Below are positions 17,853 to 27,227 of a DNA stretch of 64,000 nt, in pieces (position 1 is the first letter of the stretch; each line of letters begins with the position of its first letter). Source of the stretch: Pycnococcus provasolii. Taxonomy: Eukaryota; Chlorophyta; Pseudoscourfieldiophyceae; Pseudoscourfieldiales; Pycnococcaceae. The position numbers were made by a program, and so were the translations under genes. The notes below the pieces were generated by a model. It had not been told where the DNA came from. It saw nothing but the letters and a program-made list of their open reading frames with translations, and made no database searches. The stretch covers positions 372,001-436,000 of the forward strand of contig OW568879.1 in assembly GCA_938743325.2 (NCBI GenBank), read 5' to 3'.

Positions 17853-19634
17853 TCACCCTGATATGGGTGCCGGTGCTTCGGCTATCCTCAGCGACGACGC
17901 TCTTCGCGACGAAAGCATTCCATTAATTTCGTTCAAACTCAACCTGCCATCGCGGTCCACATCGCCTGCGACGGCAAGGACCTGGTCAATGAAGCTTAAC
18001 TCATCGTGAGTCGCCTTAAAGCCTCCAAGCTTGACCAACGCTTCCACGAGCTCGCCTTTATCAACGAAGCCATCGCCGTTCGTGTCGACGGCCTTAAGTT
18101 CCTGCGCACTGATGGATCCACTGTGATCGGCGTCAAGCGCATCTAGGACTTTTTGCCAAGCCTGGTCTGCGAAGTAGCCAAGAAGCAGCGCGTGCATATT
18201 CACACCGGAGTCGTCATCTGGCTTGTGCTCCGGATGCTCTTCGAAGTAGTGTCCAAAGCTAGGCCCATCGCGTGCGCGGAACAGATCGACGACCGTTCCG
18301 ACGCGGTACAGGCGATTCTCGTCCAGATCCTCACCCGCCACTGTCGTCACATAGCCGTCATCATCCACCTCGACGCCGTCGTCGTACTGCATCCATCCAG
18401 GATTTGGCGCCTCCCACGTTTCCCGAAGACCAACGCGGATTACGGATCCTGGCACGGAGCAGATCACGAGGTCCTGAGTTTCGCTTATTTCGCTCTTGAG
18501 GCTCTCGAGAGTGAACAGGTCCGTGTCGGCGTAGTCGCGACCTCCTCGAACGTTGCCACCTTTGATCAAAACCGCGTCGACATTTCGCGATTTGCCACCG
18601 GAGTTCAGCGCATCGCGCAGTGCACTGAGAAGAAACGTGCCAGCAGACACGCGGCGATTGCGAGCACCGAGACTTGTCAACGGGCGCACGCATTCTGGAA
18701 TTCTCACAATCTGAGTCTGAAGCAGCCCCTCGAGCGGCTGGTACGCCTTCTCGACCAACGGCACGAGGTACGGATCTGGCTCAAAATCGCTCACCTTGAG
18801 AATTTCGGCGGACACCTGCACGGTGACATCGTCGCCAGCACTAGGCCAGCTTAGGTCGAGCACAACCGCGTGGTGTGCGTCGGCGCCTGGCTTGAGGATG
18901 CGCGTTCCATTCACAACCTTGTCCACGACGTGGTGATCGTGACCAGACAAGATGACTGGGAGTCCGGGTACCTCGTTCGCCATCTTTTCGTCCTGAGGTT
19001 CGTAGAGGTGCTCGAGTGGCACCACGACGTCGCAAGCGCCACCTGGGTAGTCCGCGCTCTTCATGGCTTGCACATACCTGCGGCACGTCTCGTAGGGGTC
19101 TTCAATCGCGCTCGCCTTGCCACCGAAGCTGTCCGGCTTGTACAGCGAGGGCGAGTCTGTAATCAGTCCAATGAGTCCCACGCGTCGTCTATTCGTTCCG
19201 TCTTCACTGACAAGCTCGACGACGTGTGCATCTTTCTGGCACGTGGAGTTGGCGTACGACTCGTGTTCCTTGAAGTTTGTGTTGAGGAATATGCCCTTGT
19301 ACTCCTTTTCTCGCGCGAGAACGTGTTCGTGCGCAAGGTCGCACTCGTGGTTTCCCCACGTGAGTATGTCGATTGGTGTTTCGTTGCACATTTGCATCAT
19401 GCCTCTTCCCTTGTCGAGCGAGCTGAGGAGGTACGGCATGAGAAAGTCGCCCGTGAGCGTGGATAAAGTGCAAGCTCCGGCGCCGCACTCTTTTTGAAGC
19501 TCGTTCTTCTTTTGAAGGAGGAGTGTGCGCAGTGCTGGAAAGTTTTGGAGCACGTACACATCGGTGACTTGCACGATGCGAAGCGTCGTGCGGGACCCAG
19601 AACCCGACCCAGAGCCTGATGACGACGACGACAT
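17853..19634 (-). CDS. 5'-nucleotidase-family metallophosphatase with C-terminal EF hands
   Basis: A 593-residue protein. The metallophosphatase core has QVTDVY (metal Asp; the usual DxH His is changed), LTGDFL, WGNHECD (catalytic His) and the C-terminal metal pair SGHDHH. A 5'-nucleotidase C-terminal domain follows (RRVSAGTFLLSALRDALN, then GNVRGGRDY). The last 75 residues contain EF-hand loops: DADHSGSISAQE, DTNGDGFVDKGE and DVDRDGRLSLNE, each with acids at positions 1, 3, 5 and 12. Family members release phosphate from nucleotides or cyclic nucleotides. Fusion to calcium-binding EF hands suggests calcium control. No signal peptide is seen, so it is probably cytosolic, unlike many relatives. 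It ends 59 bp from the convergent sialidase-like gene. Confidence 0.8.
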   Translation of the reverse strand: MSSSSSGSGSGSGSRTTLRIVQVTDVYVLQNFPALRTLLLQKKNELQKECGAGACTLSTLTGDFLMPYLLSSLDKGRGMMQMCNETPIDILTWGNHECDLAHEHVLAREKEYKGIFLNTNFKEHESYANSTCQKDAHVVELVSEDGTNRRRVGLIGLITDSPSLYKPDSFGGKASAIEDPYETCRRYVQAMKSADYPGGACDVVVPLEHLYEPQDEKMANEVPGLPVILSGHDHHVVDKVVNGTRILKPGADAHHAVVLDLSWPSAGDDVTVQVSAEILKVSDFEPDPYLVPLVEKAYQPLEGLLQTQIVRIPECVRPLTSLGARNRRVSAGTFLLSALRDALNSGGKSRNVDAVLIKGGNVRGGRDYADTDLFTLESLKSEISETQDLVICSVPGSVIRVGLRETWEAPNPGWMQYDDGVEVDDDGYVTTVAGEDLDENRLYRVGTVVDLFRARDGPSFGHYFEEHPEHKPDDDSGVNMHALLLGYFADQAWQKVLDALDADHSGSISAQELKAVDTNGDGFVDKGELVEALVKLGGFKATHDELSFIDQVLAVAGDVDRDGRLSLNEINGMLSSRRASSLRIAEAPAPISG

Positions 19635-20457
19635 CGCGGACTGACTGATGGGTTAAATTCTGAGATTATTGATGGGATCGTGAGTGTTTGTTTGTGGCTC
19701 GTCGTGACTTTCTTTCCCCTTGAGTTGATATGTGAGTTGAGTTGTGCGCGTTTTTCATGGACGGATACTGTTTGCTCATTGTTTCAGAAAGCAACTGATC
19801 AACTGGAGTGGCACACTGGTCATCCGTATGTTATGTATGTTTGGAGAGTTTGGCCGCGAGAGAGTAAATGTGTAGAGACCACTGGTTTGGCCTTACATAG
19901 TTCTTATGCGAGACGGCGTCACGGCCAAAGAGAGGTTGCGCCGACCAGATGCGCCGACCAGATGCGCCGACCTAAAGGTGGTTGGCCGCCTGAACTCGTG
20001 AAGAGTGCGTCTTGCACTGCACTAACCTTAATGCACTTCAGCACTTGCACAGGTCACTTGCACTATCTGGTATAAAATAGGCTGCTCTGGACCTGCAAGC
20101 TTTCTTGACCACGTGAATAACGGTGATGCAACACCATTAATGGGGCCATTGAGCGAGTCAGCGAGCGCCGAGCGCCGAGCGCCGAGCTTGCCAATGAATG
20201 CTTGGGCGCGCACACCTTTACCGCTTTACGGACTCTCAGTCTCTCACGGCATACTTCCTAAGTGGGAAGTGTGTGTGTATGATACTTTACAGCGCCTCCT
20301 CGCTCGCCGCTCGGAGTCCGAGAGGGGTTCACCTCGCACCTAAAGGTAAAAGCTTCGTCTCGTCAACCGGCCGCGCGCGCTTTAAGCACCTCCATTCTGT
20401 ACTTTGATCCACAGCACCTGATACTGTAATCAATCAACACGTAAGTAACCAGTGGTC
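19635..20457. other. Intergenic region, 0.8 kb
   Basis: No supported gene. It holds small tandem repeats (GATGCGCCGACCA at about 19945-19970 and GAGCGCC units at about 20160-20185) and a TATA-like TATAAAAT at about 20080 that lies some 370 bp upstream of the next ATG, too far to be its simple core promoter unless a 5' leader or intron is present. Confidence 0.5.
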
Positions 20458-21313
20458 ATGGTAATGCCCTTGAGAACAAACTCTTCACGGCTATTTCAGT
20501 CTTTGTTAAGTCGTCGTCGTGGCCGTTGTGGCCTTAACAGATCTAGCCTCTTTTTATGCGCGTTTTGGGTTTGCGCAGTCTTCTGTGTTCTCACGACACA
20601 AAACGTTAGCGCGCAAGGTGGGCCGCCAGGACTCGGGGAGGGTAAGCCGAGCTTCTCCATCGACCTGGGAGACAGCTCGCTCGACGCGTATCTCGCGCAG
20701 AGCGAGCTCGGGAGCCTCGTGTGGTTCTACGCGCCGTGGTACGTGCCTTATTCTTTTTCGCGAGCTGGGCACAGGCTTGATGCGTGACTTTGACTAACAA
20801 CCCGACTTCCTCCACCTCGTTCACACGTAAAGGTGCGCACACTGCAAGGCGATGGCGGCGTCGTATGAAATGGTCGCGCACGCTTTTATGCGAGACAAGC
20901 GCATTCTCATCGCAAAGGTGGATGCGACGACGCACACCGCGACCAAGGAGCGATACAACGTCGACGCCTTTCCGACACTCGTGTGGTATCCTTCTCGATA
21001 CGACGGAAGCGCGTCTGCGCCGAAACCCGAGAAGTTCTCAGGTGCACGCACGACGGAGCGTATGGTGGCGTTCGTGAACGAGCGAGCAGGCACATCCGCG
21101 CACATTCGAGGCGCGTCGGTGCCACCGACCCTCACGGATACCGCAAAGGCGCGCGCGATGGAGCGCATGAAGGCGGAGATGGGCGGCGGCGGACCTGGTG
21201 CAACAGCATCAATTTCGTCTCCGTCATCGTCGGGCTCGAAACCGAAGTCAAAGTCAAAGTCGAAGTCGAAGTCGAAGTCGAAGTCGACGTCGGAAGACCA
21301 CGACGAGCTGTGA
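20458..21313 (+). CDS. ER thioredoxin-fold (PDI-like) protein with HDEL tail, one intron
   Basis: Exons 20458-20738 and 20833-21313; the 94-bp intron has GTACGT and AAAG borders and falls inside the active-site Trp codon. Joining the exons gives WFYAPW followed by CAHCK, the thioredoxin C-x-x-C active site. NVDAFPTLVWYP supplies the cis-Pro motif. The N-terminus has a signal peptide (LFLCAFWVCAVFCVLTT, cleavage near VSA|Q), and the last four residues are HDEL, an ER-retention signal. This gives a soluble single-domain ER oxidoreductase, probably aiding disulfide formation. Before HDEL lies a KSKSKS stretch encoded by a hexanucleotide repeat (about 21243-21293). Length is about 253 residues. 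Confidence 0.85.
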
Positions 21314-21407
21314 AGTGAGTAAATGACACAAATTGACTGTTGAAGTGTTTTGATTATCGATAGTTTGTGTTTACATGGCGCTGCGACTCAGCGTCGTTTA
21401 TTTTATT

Positions 21408-22244
21408 TTATCCCAATAGCTTTAAGTTTGGCGTCGAGAGCACGTGCGGCAGTTCGTGGATAGACTTGACGACGGCGTGCGGGTGTTCGTGTTCGGGATG
21501 GTCGGAGAGCGCGTTGGCGTCACCAACAAACACGGTGTGAAGGCCCAACTTTGCGCTTGCAAGTACGTTTCGTCGCGAGTCGTCAACGAACAGGAACCGT
21601 TCGGGTAGGAGGTTCCCCGTGCTCGCGCTGTGCTTCATGGCGTGCTCCATCGCTTTCAAGAAAGCTTCGTTTAACGGCTTGCAGCATATGTTCCTGTGTC
21701 CCACCGCCTTTTCCGCTTCTGACGACGTGGGGTGCGGGTTGAGCGTCTCAAACGTGATGTATCCGTCGAGGAGACCTTCCTCGTCGAGTCCAAGCTTTTT
21801 CACGCATCGTCGACAGTGCTCGTCGTCGGCGTTGGTGAATACGTACTTTTTGATGTGCGGCGGTATGCTCCTCAAGATGTCGAGTAGGCGTTCGTCCCTT
21901 TGCAGTTTGTGGTACGGGAGTGGTCCGTGAATGTTGTCGTGCCAGTGTTTGAAGTCGATGTTGTGGTTTCCCTCCACGCACAGTCCCGCGAGCGTGGTGC
22001 CGTGGTTGGCGTAGAGTCGCGACGCGTGGTCCATGACGGAGTCCTGCGCGAAGTCGAGGTGGTTGACCATGTACTCGGTGATGTGGTTGAGCATTCCCTG
22101 CGGGAATTCCGCCACCTGGTACAGCGTGTCGTCGAGGTCTAAGAGCACGTGGTCGATGTGCGGCGGAAGTGCGAGCAAGTCTATGGAAATCTGCTTCGTA
22201 TCCTCCATGGTATCGACTGATGAAGCTCGTGTATCACGCGACAT
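21408..22244 (-). CDS. HAD-family pyrimidine 5'-nucleotidase (SDT1/PHM8-like)
   Basis: A 278-residue haloacid dehalogenase-type phosphatase. Motif I is LLDLDDTLY (nucleophile and acid Asp36 and Asp38), motif II KYVFTNAD, and the last acidic motif FLFVDDSRRNV, preceded by the Lys-containing CCKPLNEAF. DLDDTLY and the FTNA form of motif II are typical of the yeast SDT1/PHM8 and plant pyrimidine 5'-nucleotidase group, which dephosphorylates UMP and CMP in nucleotide salvage. No targeting signal is seen. Its start faces the telomere-like and LINE region. Confidence 0.8.
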   Translation of the reverse strand: MSRDTRASSVDTMEDTKQISIDLLALPPHIDHVLLDLDDTLYQVAEFPQGMLNHITEYMVNHLDFAQDSVMDHASRLYANHGTTLAGLCVEGNHNIDFKHWHDNIHGPLPYHKLQRDERLLDILRSIPPHIKKYVFTNADDEHCRRCVKKLGLDEEGLLDGYITFETLNPHPTSSEAEKAVGHRNICCKPLNEAFLKAMEHAMKHSASTGNLLPERFLFVDDSRRNVLASAKLGLHTVFVGDANALSDHPEHEHPHAVVKSIHELPHVLSTPNLKLLG

Positions 22245-22505
22245 AACAGAGTCTGGTGCAGAAAAGTCAGTGAGTGATGGGAATTCACAAACAAAAGGTG
22301 GCAGCCGCCGGTTTTAGACGCGTTTTCCAGACACCACACCAGAGGGACTTTCTAACCCAACCCTATCCACAGGGACCGGTCCCTTTTTTCCAGGGGCCAC
22401 CAGAAATAGAAATAGAGCCACCTTTGCAGCCACTACGATAGTCTAGGAAGAAAATACTCAAATAGAAAAGGCTGGGTCCACTCTCGGGTTAGGGTTTCCA
22501 CTCGA

Positions 22506-23959
22506 ATCTTTCTTCCCTCGGAGGATCGATCCCATGGCGGGGGTCATGGTGGCGGCGGCGTTACGCAGCAGGAGGCACGCAGACAGAACGCAGCAAACGT
22601 CATTGTGTACGGTCAAGGATCCGTTGAGGTAAGGGCGGTCACCGTTGTCGCATCAAAATCATGCAGAAGCAGATCAAGGACGAGAGTGCAAACAGCGCAC
22701 GGAAAGCTCTTTAGCATCAGCGACAGCGCAGGGATATCTGAAAGGGGGAGAGGCGGTTGAGCGTTCAGAGCGTCAACCGCCTCTCCCAGCAACCGCAGAT
22801 ATCCGACCGGCACATACGATGCAATCTGCATACAATGCATGAGGATCTCGGAGCGCGGCTTCGGTCGGGTCACAGGGCAAGTGAAACTCACTATTTTTGC
22901 TTACACACACACCACAAAAATACCGTCCTAACGGAACCACCAAACAACCAACTCGACAACAGTAAGTCATCAACCACAACAACAACAATAACCTCAACAC
23001 TTAACAGCCACACGACTAGCAACACAACAGCACCCCTAATACATGCTCCACATGTCGCCATAAACCCACAGAACACAACACAACACCCCCCACAGAACAT
23101 CTCACTCACCTGCTCAAAGAATGCCCCTATTCCATTGCAGTATGGCAAGCCATGGAAATCACACTCACACACCTAGGCATCGACGCTGCCATCCCGATGC
23201 AGGAACTGCGATCCTCACTATTCGCCATGGCCTCAGGATTCGTTCTCAACCCCCCCTCCAACCCACAAACCACTGTAACGCCACAACCCATGTCATGGGA
23301 AGGTCAGGCCGAGGCACTCAACGCTCCTCCAATTCAACAACGACCCAAAACTCGAGACAACCACCACCTCCCGCTATGGGCCCTTATCCACAGCATAGCC
23401 CTCAAATCCATCTGGAACTGCAGATGCGAATGCGTCTTCCACAGCCCAGGCGAGCCACTCCCCCCATCCCCCCTCAAACGATTTCTCTTCTTCATACTCT
23501 CTTACATAACTACAGAACGATCAGTCAGACACTCCAGACGAAGCTTCCCCCTCTCAATATGGAACCCTCTCCTAACTGCAAAATGCACGCCCACACTCTC
23601 CGCCAAACACCTAAAAGAAACCAAGTTCAAAGAAGAACTAATCAATCAGATCATGAACTGCTCCCCGCCACTAATACACGAAACCCAACAAGACTCTTAA
23701 GTCTACTCAACACACGTAGGAAGAGATCCTCTCCTAACACGTCAACCAACACATGGAGAAGAGTCTGGGAGCGAAAATGGTAAATCAGGGATGTGGGAGG
23801 CTTGCTCAACTAGCAGGGGAACTTTTATGGGCTTGAATTGGGATGTTTTGAGTGTTATTTGTATGTAGGGTGGATTTGTCTGATGATATACATACTGCAT
23901 ATACTTGTTCTGTCTTCGTTTAGGTACAGGAACTTCTTCTTGTAACCCCAATAGTCTGG

Positions 23960-23987
<28 letters not shown>
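22506..23987 (+). mobile_element. 5'-truncated LINE (non-LTR retrotransposon)
   Basis: The insertion is bounded by a 14-15 bp target-site duplication, AGGGTTTCCACTCGA, at 22491-22505 and again at 23987-24001, and ends in an A-tract of about 28 at 23960-23987. Near the middle, GARLRSGH and then TCSTCRHK...HLTHLLKECP...VW match the C-terminal zinc-knuckle region that follows the reverse transcriptase in many LINEs. The open stretch continues to the TAA at about 23700. The reverse-transcriptase core itself is missing, as expected for 5' truncation. Stops interrupt the upstream part, so it is a dead copy. The preserved duplication and A-tail suggest a fairly recent event. The insertion split a telomere-like sequence. 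Confidence 0.85.
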
Positions 23988-23990
<3 letters not shown>

Positions 23991-24090
23991 TTTCCACTCG
24001 ATTGGTTAGGGTTAGGGTTTCCACTGGTTAGGGTTAGGGAGGTTAGGGTTAGGGTTATGGAGGTTAGGGTTATGGCGATTAGGGTTTCGG
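23988..24090. repeat. TTAGGG-type telomere-like block
   Basis: Repeated TTAGGG units in short runs separated by TTTCCACT, AGG or ATGG, for example GGTTAGGGTTAGGGTTT and GGAGGTTAGGGTTAGGG. It begins inside the LINE target-site duplication and continues the TTAGGG sequence on the other side of the LINE (22485-22497). It lies upstream of the gene at 24229 and, with the LINE removed, between the divergent HAD gene and that gene. Confidence 0.85.
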
Positions 24091-24228
24091 CACATGTTTC
24101 CCCCTTCCCCCTCGCCTCCCCCCACCTGAGGGAGGGTTCCGAAGTTCTTTGGTTGTCGTTTTTTCAGAGCCGAGATCCGCCAAACCACACTTGTGTCGTC
24201 GCCCTTCGAATCTCGTCCATTATAATCT

Positions 24229-26064
24229 ATGGCGGCTCCCTCATATAAGTTTGCCCTGGCTCACGTGAACATGAATGTGTTATTTTCCAGGAGGCTCCTT
24301 CAAGGCATGATACGGGGGTCAGGCTTTGGGTCCACCATCAATGTCGGAGGCTTACTAACGAGTTCGATGGGATCCACTCTTCAAGGCATGTCTCCTGGTT
24401 TTGGGATTGCTCAGGCTCCTGCTACTTCTCATGTGGCTCCTTTTTGTTCCACGTCTACAGCACACTCTTTGAGGTTTGCTCCCTTTGCAGCACACTTCTC
24501 ATCCTCGTCATCTTCGTCATCACCACCTTCATCTTCCACATCACCTTCCTCTTCCAATGGTGGTGGTGGTGGTGGTTCTTCCGCGAAGACTAATAGTGGT
24601 CCCGTTGATGTTGATGCCCGTTCCGTTCGTCTTTCTGCTGTTCACCTATTTGCATCAGGCAAATTCTCTTTGAACATATCCAACGTACCTGACTCTGCAT
24701 CGGCCTCAGACATCAAGAACTTTCTAAGTCTTGCTTGGGATTACCCACAAGGTTCCAGTTCGGCTCACCACAGCACGCAGTTCGGAGGGGTGGAAAAGCC
24801 GCCGTTCATGATCAAAGTCGCGATGAACGACCTCAACGTCACTCCCGTGTTCCTCGAACGTACGAAACGAGCCGGCTTTTTTGAAGCTTGGGTCAAGTTC
24901 GAGCTCCCACCGGCAGACGTCCTCACCAAAGAAATCGAGGAGTGGGCAGACGCTGCCAGCGTCGACGACGTGGAAGTGGACGACGTTCAAGGCAACGTGC
25001 TGAGAAGTCATCCCACTCAGGTGGCAACCGTGCGTGGCGAAATGATCGACTGGTTGGCTCGGCGTGTGTACGAAAGCTGCCAGAGCGAATCGTCCGACGT
25101 GCCGGTGAGCCTTCGGTCGATGGTGCTTTCCGCCAGTCCCACGAACAATCCTGTGCGCGTAAGTGACAAGGACAAGAGGAAATTTGAAAGTCGAATGCCG
25201 CGTATGACGAGACGCATTCACCACATTGCGAAAAGCGTCGCCTACGAAAGTGCGCGGGCAGTACCCGAGGATTCCGAGGTTGACAGCGGCGTGCCTTTCA
25301 GCTCGATGCCTGTACCATTCAGTGGATTTCCGCGAAGTACGCGAATGAGGCCGACACTGAACCCACTGTACAAGGCTGTGTGCGCTTCGTACGGCGTTGG
25401 GCCTACGTGCGCGCACGACAAAATAGAAAACATGCCATTCGTGCTTGTTAACCACGTTCCACTGCCATCTTGGAATCTGCCCCCGTCTGAGACATCGAAG
25501 GAGAAAAGCAGCACGAAGTTGTTGCCGCTATATGCATTCGCGCTCAAACATGTTGTGCACTGGTGCGCGTCGCGTGGATTTGACCCGCTCGTGCCATTCG
25601 TGGATGTTGCGCAAGCGACGGGCGAGCTTCGCAAAGATGTTCGTCTTGCGACTCAGCACGGCTATCTGTCGAACAGCGACACGGACGACAACTGGAAGCA
25701 GGCTGCGACCTTATCGACGATCAGCACGTCGGAATTCTATGATGCGGACCGCAACTTGGCAACTCCGGAGTGGTGCAATCTCAGGGTGAATAAGAGAGCA
25801 CATGACGCTGGCGAGAGAGAGTGGTTGCCAAAAAGCTTAAAAAGCAGGATGACATTCTACAACAACCGTCGATTCTTCCGTATCAACCAGGCGACTTGGG
25901 ATCGTACACAGCGCGAGGTGCCAGCAGATCAGGGAGACGGACGTCGAACATGCACCGTCATGCTGCCATTTGCGTCGCGTATTGAGGCGCAGGCTGTCGC
26001 TCGTGAGTTGCATGGAACCGTTATGGGAACGGAGAGGCTCGACGTCTCGTGTATTAATACATAA
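24229..26064 (+). CDS. Probable mitochondrial protein with RRM-like ends, unknown
   Basis: Not recognised as a known family. The 611-residue frame opens with a possible mitochondrial leader (NVLFSRRLLQGMIRG from an internal Met) and a Ser-rich linker (about 75-115). KFSLNISNVPDSASASDIKNFLS (about 143-165, two short blocks) looks like the first strand and helix of an RNA-recognition motif, and the C-terminus RTCTVMLPFASRIEAQAV...ELHGTVMG has the last RRM strand-helix pattern. The middle contains RFFRINQATWDRTQREVP and a CAHD segment. An organellar RNA-binding or ribosome-associated role is possible but unproved. The gene is convergent with mL41 68 bp away. A splice-acceptor-like TTATTTTCCAG at about 24280 means the 5' end could be intronic. 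Confidence 0.55.
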   Translation: MAAPSYKFALAHVNMNVLFSRRLLQGMIRGSGFGSTINVGGLLTSSMGSTLQGMSPGFGIAQAPATSHVAPFCSTSTAHSLRFAPFAAHFSSSSSSSSPPSSSTSPSSSNGGGGGGSSAKTNSGPVDVDARSVRLSAVHLFASGKFSLNISNVPDSASASDIKNFLSLAWDYPQGSSSAHHSTQFGGVEKPPFMIKVAMNDLNVTPVFLERTKRAGFFEAWVKFELPPADVLTKEIEEWADAASVDDVEVDDVQGNVLRSHPTQVATVRGEMIDWLARRVYESCQSESSDVPVSLRSMVLSASPTNNPVRVSDKDKRKFESRMPRMTRRIHHIAKSVAYESARAVPEDSEVDSGVPFSSMPVPFSGFPRSTRMRPTLNPLYKAVCASYGVGPTCAHDKIENMPFVLVNHVPLPSWNLPPSETSKEKSSTKLLPLYAFALKHVVHWCASRGFDPLVPFVDVAQATGELRKDVRLATQHGYLSNSDTDDNWKQAATLSTISTSEFYDADRNLATPEWCNLRVNKRAHDAGEREWLPKSLKSRMTFYNNRRFFRINQATWDRTQREVPADQGDGRRTCTVMLPFASRIEAQAVARELHGTVMGTERLDVSCINT

Positions 26065-26132
26065 GTGAATACAAGATTCTTTTCTTTTCGAGAAAGTTTT
26101 TGTTGCTTTCGTTGTTTACAGGTCCAAGAACA

Positions 26133-26801
26133 CTACTGGTTAGACTCAGGTATTTTGTTCGTGGGTTCTCTTTTCGGCCGAGCGAGAACTTCCACGTACG
26201 GCTTGAGCTCAAAACCTGACAAGTTTGGGAAGATGTACTCCGGTTCTTTCATTTTGTCACGTTTAAACGTTCCACGGCTATTGATACGTCCGAGGTTTCG
26301 CGATCCCGTTCCCCTGTAGTAGTGCCTGTTAACTCTTTTCGTCGTGAGTCGGTAGTACCCTTGTGCAGGAACGCGTCGCGCGTACGAGCGCGTCTGCTGA
26401 AGGTTTATCCCACCGGCACCCGCACTTCTCACGTGCGTGAGTGCGCTGAGTGCGAACGGCGCATAGGATGATGTATTTGCAAGACCACCAACACCTTTGC
26501 CGGCTGCAAAGCCAGTATGCGTGCTACACAAGCGAGGCGTAGACACAGTAGCTGACACCGTAGACATAGCTGTCATATTATTCTGTGTTTGCTGATGAGC
26601 GAGATCACGAGTTGTTCTTGCCGACGCACACAACAGTGCTGTTGTTGTTGACGACCCCATAGATGCATGTCTTTTTGTAGATATGCATGAAGAGATGGAT
26701 CGAGACAGTTTGAAGAAACCTGTCAAAGATAGAATACTACTTGATGATACTGCTACTACACCTGCACCTGCACCTGCTAGACTGTGATACACACCAGACA
26801 T
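26133..26801 (-). CDS. MRPL41: Mitochondrial ribosomal protein mL41
   Basis: A protein of the mitochondrial large ribosomal subunit. The last 75 residues carry the mL41 core: TTKRVNRHYYRGTGSRNLGR, a GTF-K-x-DK step, and PNLSGFELKPYVEVLARP, the equivalent of DLTGFKLKPYVSYLAP in the human protein. About 150 residues precede it, rich in Ser, Thr and Ala and with SARTTRDL-like basic spots: a long presequence or a lineage-specific extension. The open frame reaches further upstream through a (CACTGA)n microsatellite, but the ATG at 26801 is the first that avoids this repeat. It is divergent from RACK1, another translation gene, and shares its 0.4-kb promoter. Confidence 0.8.
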   Translation of the reverse strand: MSGVYHSLAGAGAGVVAVSSSSILSLTGFFKLSRSISSCISTKRHASMGSSTTTALLCASARTTRDLAHQQTQNNMTAMSTVSATVSTPRLCSTHTGFAAGKGVGGLANTSSYAPFALSALTHVRSAGAGGINLQQTRSYARRVPAQGYYRLTTKRVNRHYYRGTGSRNLGRINSRGTFKRDKMKEPEYIFPNLSGFELKPYVEVLARPKREPTNKIPESNQ

Positions 26802-26814
26802 GATACACCACTGA

Positions 26815-26872
26815 CGACACTGACACCACTGACACTGACACTGACACTGACACTGACACTGACACCACTGAC
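26815..26872. repeat. CACTGA hexanucleotide microsatellite
   Basis: About nine units of CACTGA/CACTGACAC just upstream of the mL41 start, interrupted by CACCACTGA variants. Read through in the minus frame it would encode a Cys-Gln run, unlikely to be translated. It is probably in the 5' leader of mL41. Confidence 0.85.
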
Positions 26873-26976
26873 GCCACTGCCGGGCAAGAATGACAGACAA
26901 GAATGCCGGCCAGTACCACCTAACCTTAAACACCTCATCACCTACGATAAACAGGTCACCTAAACGGGAACACGGG

Positions 26977-26990
26977 AAACCCCTAAACAC
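26977..26990. promoter_or_regulatory. Telo-box-like element between mL41 and RACK1
   Basis: AAACCCCTAAACAC lies between the divergent starts of mL41 (26801) and RACK1 (27228), followed by a second AAACCC eight bases on. Plant telo boxes (AAACCCTAA) sit in promoters of ribosomal-protein and translation genes. Both flanking genes act in translation. Function here is inferred from that parallel. Confidence 0.45.
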
Positions 26991-27227
26991 AAACCCGGAG
27001 GTTTTTTTAGGAACGATTATTCGGGGTTGAAAAAACAGTGCCATCCTAAGGTACCTGTCGTCGTTCCTCGATGAAGGAAGGATCCCTCCCCGTGAATCTG
27101 CAGACATTCCGTTTTTTGTTTTCAGTATTTTGGCTCCATCAGGTATCCCCCGCGGGGGAGGTTGTTTTGTTTTGTGTCCCCCAGCCGCCGCCATTCCCCC
27201 TCCATTCTCAACTTTCACCACAATACA

